Shown here piece after piece: positions 60,479 through 64,000 of a DNA stretch of 64,000 nt. The notes beneath the pieces are model-generated. The model saw only the letters and a list, made by a program, of their open reading frames with translations, did no database searches and was not told where the DNA came from. The position numbers and the translations under genes are program-made. This DNA comes from Tubulanus polymorphus (lineage: Eukaryota > Nemertea > Palaeonemertea > Tubulaniformes > Tubulanidae): positions 3,105,001-3,169,000 of the forward strand of contig NC_134025.1 in NCBI RefSeq assembly GCF_964204645.1, given 5' to 3'. The stretch's first letter is position 1; each line of letters opens with the position of its first letter.

Positions 60479-60826
60479 ATCAGTTTCAACATAAATGGAA
60501 TTGATCTGCCCAAGATCCCGACCGAATTTGGAACCTATGTCAACGCCACGAGCAATTATCTCAACAATTGCTCGTAGGTCAACGTATGTATAGAATATCC
60601 TGGTCTAATGATAACTAGAACAAATTCACTGTTGCCGATTTGATTTGATTCGAAAAATGACCGATAAATCGAGCTTTAACTCGGGCCTGATTAAATTGTA
60701 TCAACATATTCCAGGGAACGATACCGCACCAAGCTGTTATTTGTTATTAGTGTCGACGGTAAAGAAATCGGATGTCATGAAGCTGAAGTTAAACTTGAGT
60801 CTAAATTCATTGTTAATGTCACAAGA
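60479..60826 (+). pseudogene. Fragment of GM2A-like gene 1 behind GPCR copy 2
   Basis: Nearly identical to the fragment at 56833-57180, 3,646 bases upstream, so it was carried along in the same block duplication. It includes the same lost ATGGATGG and out-of-frame exon 4 remnant. Confidence 0.85.
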
Positions 60827-61245
60827 AACTTGAGAAAAAATAAATTTTCGATTCAAAAAAAAAATTACGCTGTCGTTTTAGACATGGTTGTATTCAAATG
60901 TTAAGCGCTTATCTTCATATCCGCTATATAATAAACATAAAAGCTTAGAAGCTAAGCGCCTCTAAAAACTGATAACCACAAATCTGAAATTACTAAAAGA
61001 TCAATTATCAAAATCATTCCAAGTGCGAACGATATCACATGTAAATATAGCCCGGTATATATGTGTGTATATATATATATATTCTGTTTTCAACACTACA
61101 TGATCTTGATGGATAGTTGGCATAATATGCATAAATTGACTATATAATTTTTCATGGCGCGGAAATGTGCTTATCATTCATTTAAATTAATAACAGCTGT
61201 TCGATAATATTCAAAAATCACATAAAATCTACCGATCCCCGCCAC

Positions 61246-61253
61246 TATATAAA
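61246..61253 (+). promoter_or_regulatory. TATA box, GM2A-like gene 4
   Basis: TATATAAA 47 bases before the downstream ATG, identical in context to gene 3. Confidence 0.6.
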
Positions 61254-61299
61254 GCCGAGTACACGATCGAGGAGAACGTGTTGAACTCAAACAAGCATC

Positions 61300-62284
61300 A
61301 TGTTGAATTATATCGTCATCGGGCTGTTGGTCGGGTTTGCAAATGCGGGCATGTATGTGAAGAACTGTGATGGTCAGTATACTAATGAGTCAAGAAGTGA
61401 TTTGAAAATTGTTTCGTCGATATCGATATATCAATACATTGTTCAAACAGATTGTCACATAGCTAAGTGAAAAATTACAAATCTATATGAAACTCATTTC
61501 ATCCATTTTTCGATTGATTTTATTATTTTGTAGTATTTATTTGTTCTGTAAAATTAGAAATTATTGAATAGGCCTATAATGATAGAACTGTGATAAATTT
61601 CAGAAAATAGACTTACTGACGGATAACTCATTGACACATATATATTTTGTAGGAAGTCAAAATAAACTGATTGACTTTACAAAAGTTAGTCTTACACCCC
61701 ATCCTATCAAGTTTCCGGGTAGATTGAACATCGATGCGTTAGCAACTGTAAATAGGGAAATAGGCGGTCAGATCGATGTCAAAGTGTCATTAAAGAGGAA
61801 AGTTTGGTTCGCTTGGGTTCCCATACCATGCATAAAAGAGATCGGGTCATGGTAAGAATCGCTGATTTACAGGATAAAAGTCGATACAACTGCCAGGAAA
61901 TTTTAGATGATTCTACATTTCGTTTCAGCGAATACAAAGATATTTGTTCGCGATTGAAACAGTTTAGTTGTCCCCCTGAAGTCGTTGAACAGGGAATTCA
62001 ATGCCACTGTCCTTTCAAAAAAGGCCCGATGAGTTTTAACATGGACAACATCATTTTACCTTCAATCCCAACAGGTCTCGGGTTACTTGCTGACGTAAGA
62101 GATCATATTTTCTATCAAACTTTGTCACATTCAATACCAAACGACAAACTTCACAAATCTGCTTTTCCCAAGGACGAAGTTTTTTATTTTCTATTTTCAG
62201 GGTCGTTTTTATGCTAAAGCTCACATTATGGCCGACGGAGTTGAAATCGGTTGCATTGAGGCTGAAGTAGAACTTGAATCTTGA
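61300..62284 (+). CDS. GM2A: GM2 activator-like protein 4, 4 exons
   Basis: Exons 61300-61372, 61653-61851, 61929-62094 and 62201-62284 give 173 residues. The 5' half is almost identical to gene 3; the last exon has diverged (GRFYAKAHIMADGVEIGC, stop TGA not TAA) and matches gene 5 better, so the gene is a junction or conversion product. No GPCR follows; instead about 250 bases of unrelated sequence lead to gene 5. Confidence 0.88.
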
Positions 62285-62660
62285 GAATGACGACGGCTCC
62301 TCGACATTTGTATTTAGATAGATGATAGCTTTATCTACAAAAAACTTCTTTTTTTTTCATTTGAGAAAGAAACAAATGGATTTTGTCAGCAAAAATATCA
62401 ATTAATCTTATGAGTACTTCACGTGTCCAATTCATTTTTTATCGTTGATTATCTTAGCTTATGAATAATAGCTTATATTCTTTTCACCCAGTTAACTGCC
62501 TTCCTGATGGATGGAATCCTACCGCTGGTGTAAATGCTAGTTCCCCAGCCAGCCTGCCGATACAAAAAACCCAGCCAGTTACACTCTTCAGTCATTTAGA
62601 TTAATAACAGCTGTTCAATAATGTTCAAAAACCCCAAAAAAATCAACCGTTCCCCACCAC

Positions 62661-62668
62661 TATATAAA
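62661..62668 (+). promoter_or_regulatory. TATA box, GM2A-like gene 5
   Basis: TATATAAA 47 bases before the ATG at 62715. The promoter is kept although the gene is broken. Confidence 0.55.
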
Positions 62669-62714
62669 GCCGAGTACACGATCGAGGAGAACGTGTGGAA
62701 CTCAAACAAGCATC

Positions 62715-63697
62715 ATGTTGGATTATATCGTGATCGGGCTGTTGGTCGGGTTTGCAAATGCGGGCATGTATGTCAAAAACTGTGATGGTCAGTATAGTAT
62801 TGAGTCAAGAAGTGATTTGAAAATTGTTTTGTCGATATCGGTATATCAATCGTGTACATTGTTCCAACAGATTGTCACATAGATAAGTGAAACATTATAG
62901 ATCTATATGGAACTGTTCATCCATTTTCCGATTGATTTTATCGTTGTGTAGTTTTTCTTTGTTCTGTAAATAAGAAATTTTTGTATAGGCTTACAATAAT
63001 AAAACTGTGATAAATTTCAGAAAATAGACTTACTGACGGATAACTCATTGACACATTATATTTTGTAGAAAGTCAACTGATTGACTTTACAAAAGTTAGT
63101 CTTACACCCCATCCTATCGAGTTCCCGGGAACATTGATGCATTAGTAACTGTAAATAGGAAAATAGGCGGTCAGATCGATGTCAAAGTGTCATTAAAGAG
63201 GAAAGTTTGGTCCGCTTGGGTTTACATACCATGTGTAAAAGAGATCGGGTCATGGTAAGAATCGATGATTTACAGGATAAAAGTCGATACAACTGCCAGG
63301 AAATTTTATATGCTTCTATATTTCGTTTCAGCGAATACAGAGACATTTGTCCGCGATTAAACCAGTTAACTTGTCCCCCTGAAGTCGTTGAACAGGGAAT
63401 TCAATGCCACTGTCCTTTCAAAAAATGCCCGATGAGTTTTAACATGGACTACATCATTATACCTTCAATCCCAACCATTTATGTAAGATATCATTTTTTC
63501 TATCAAACTTTTTCACATTCAATCAGCATAAGAATTCATGTATACACTAACAGAGAAACTCAAACGGAACACACAAATCTGCTTTTTCGAAGTTTTTCAT
63601 TTTTTATTTTCAGGGTCATTATCATGCTAAAGCTCGCATCATGGCCGACGGAGTTGAAATCGGTTGCATCGAGGCTGAAGTAGAACTTGATTCTTGA
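62715..63697 (+). pseudogene. GM2A: GM2 activator-like gene 5, frameshifted
   Basis: The signal-peptide exon (62715-62787) is intact. In exon 2 (from 63069) a 6-base in-frame loss is followed by a 7-base deletion at about 63128, which shifts the frame and gives TAG at 63144. Exon 3 also lacks the usual GLGLLAD end (63471-63481 region). Exon 4 (63614-63697) is still open. Several other changes hit conserved positions. It is probably non-functional unless spliced differently. Confidence 0.8.
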
Positions 63698-64000
63698 GAA
63701 TGACGACGGCTACTTCGGTTTTTTATATCTAAATAAATGAGCATATTTGTATCTAGATAAATGAGAGCTTTATCTACAAAAACATTTTGTTTTTCATTTG
63801 AGAAAGAAACAAATAGATTTTGTCAGCAAAAATATCAATTCATTCTTGTGAGTACTTTTTTCTATCGTTGATAATCTTAGCATACTGTGGCTTATGAATA
63901 GTAGCTTATATATTTTTTCACCCAGTTATTCTTATATCATTCTTATTCTATCGATTTGAAATCATTCTGTCTTCGCGAGAATTGTAGTGGACGCGTAAAT

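Larger units (their letters stand above)
53992..61299 (+). repeat. Tandem 3.65-kb duplication: GM2A-like gene, GPCR, GM2A fragment
   Basis: Two consecutive blocks (53992-57653 and 57654-61299; offset 3,646 bases from the GPCR onward) are nearly identical, introns and intergenic DNA included. The right edge of the window (after about 63840) again matches sequence downstream of gene 2 (about 55190-55320), so a further GPCR copy probably lies beyond the window. Confidence 0.9.

Overview
The window is nuclear DNA from an animal. It is AT-rich, with many short GT-AG introns, AATAAA poly(A) signals, and clear orthologues of animal genes for cilia, the nucleolus and the lysosome. Gene content (ADAM10-like, DNAJB13, CFAP47, EFCAB6, expanded GM2-activator-like genes, a class A peptide-type GPCR) and the MITE/SINE load suggest a marine invertebrate, most likely a lophotrochozoan (mollusc, annelid or brachiopod grade). 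The species cannot be fixed from the sequence. All exon boundaries were placed by eye from splice signals, reading frame and remembered family similarity. No searches were run.

Layout. (1) 31-3688 (+): cytosolic 5'-nucleotidase 3 (NT5C3 type) with an N-terminal membrane anchor. (2) 9085-4904 (-): NOLC1/Nopp140. Its last intron holds an array of seven C/D-box snoRNA-like units in the host orientation, all with the same guide to the 18S rRNA A99 region. (3) 27290-9671 (-): CFAP47, about 55 exons, with a SINE and other repeats in its introns. (4) 27866-29779 (+): DNAJB13, head-to-head with CFAP47 across a 575-bp shared promoter region that has an X-box-like site and two forkhead sites. (5) 30574-32798 (+): an unannotated-looking secreted protein with four predicted helices and intron phases 1-0-0-0, the arrangement of IL-6/G-CSF type cytokine genes. 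(6) 32990-43075 (-): an intronless ADAM10-like protease, three tandem genes for a small secreted PAN/apple-like protein, two decayed ADAM 5' fragments between them, and an LTR-retroelement fragment. (7) 44533-50491 (+): EFCAB6-like multi-EF-hand protein. (8) 52232-end (+): a tandem array of GM2-activator-like (ML-fold) genes, two of them each followed by a nearly identical intronless GPCR in 3.65-kb duplicated units. The array contains a frameshifted copy and fragments of older copies, and runs off the right edge.

Themes. Three genes (CFAP47, DNAJB13, EFCAB6) belong to cilia or sperm flagella. The NOLC1 locus joins a snoRNP chaperone to a snoRNA array. The right half is fast-evolving secreted, lysosomal or receptor genes growing by tandem duplication. 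The two items most worth follow-up are the helical-cytokine candidate and the NOLC1-hosted snoRNA array.
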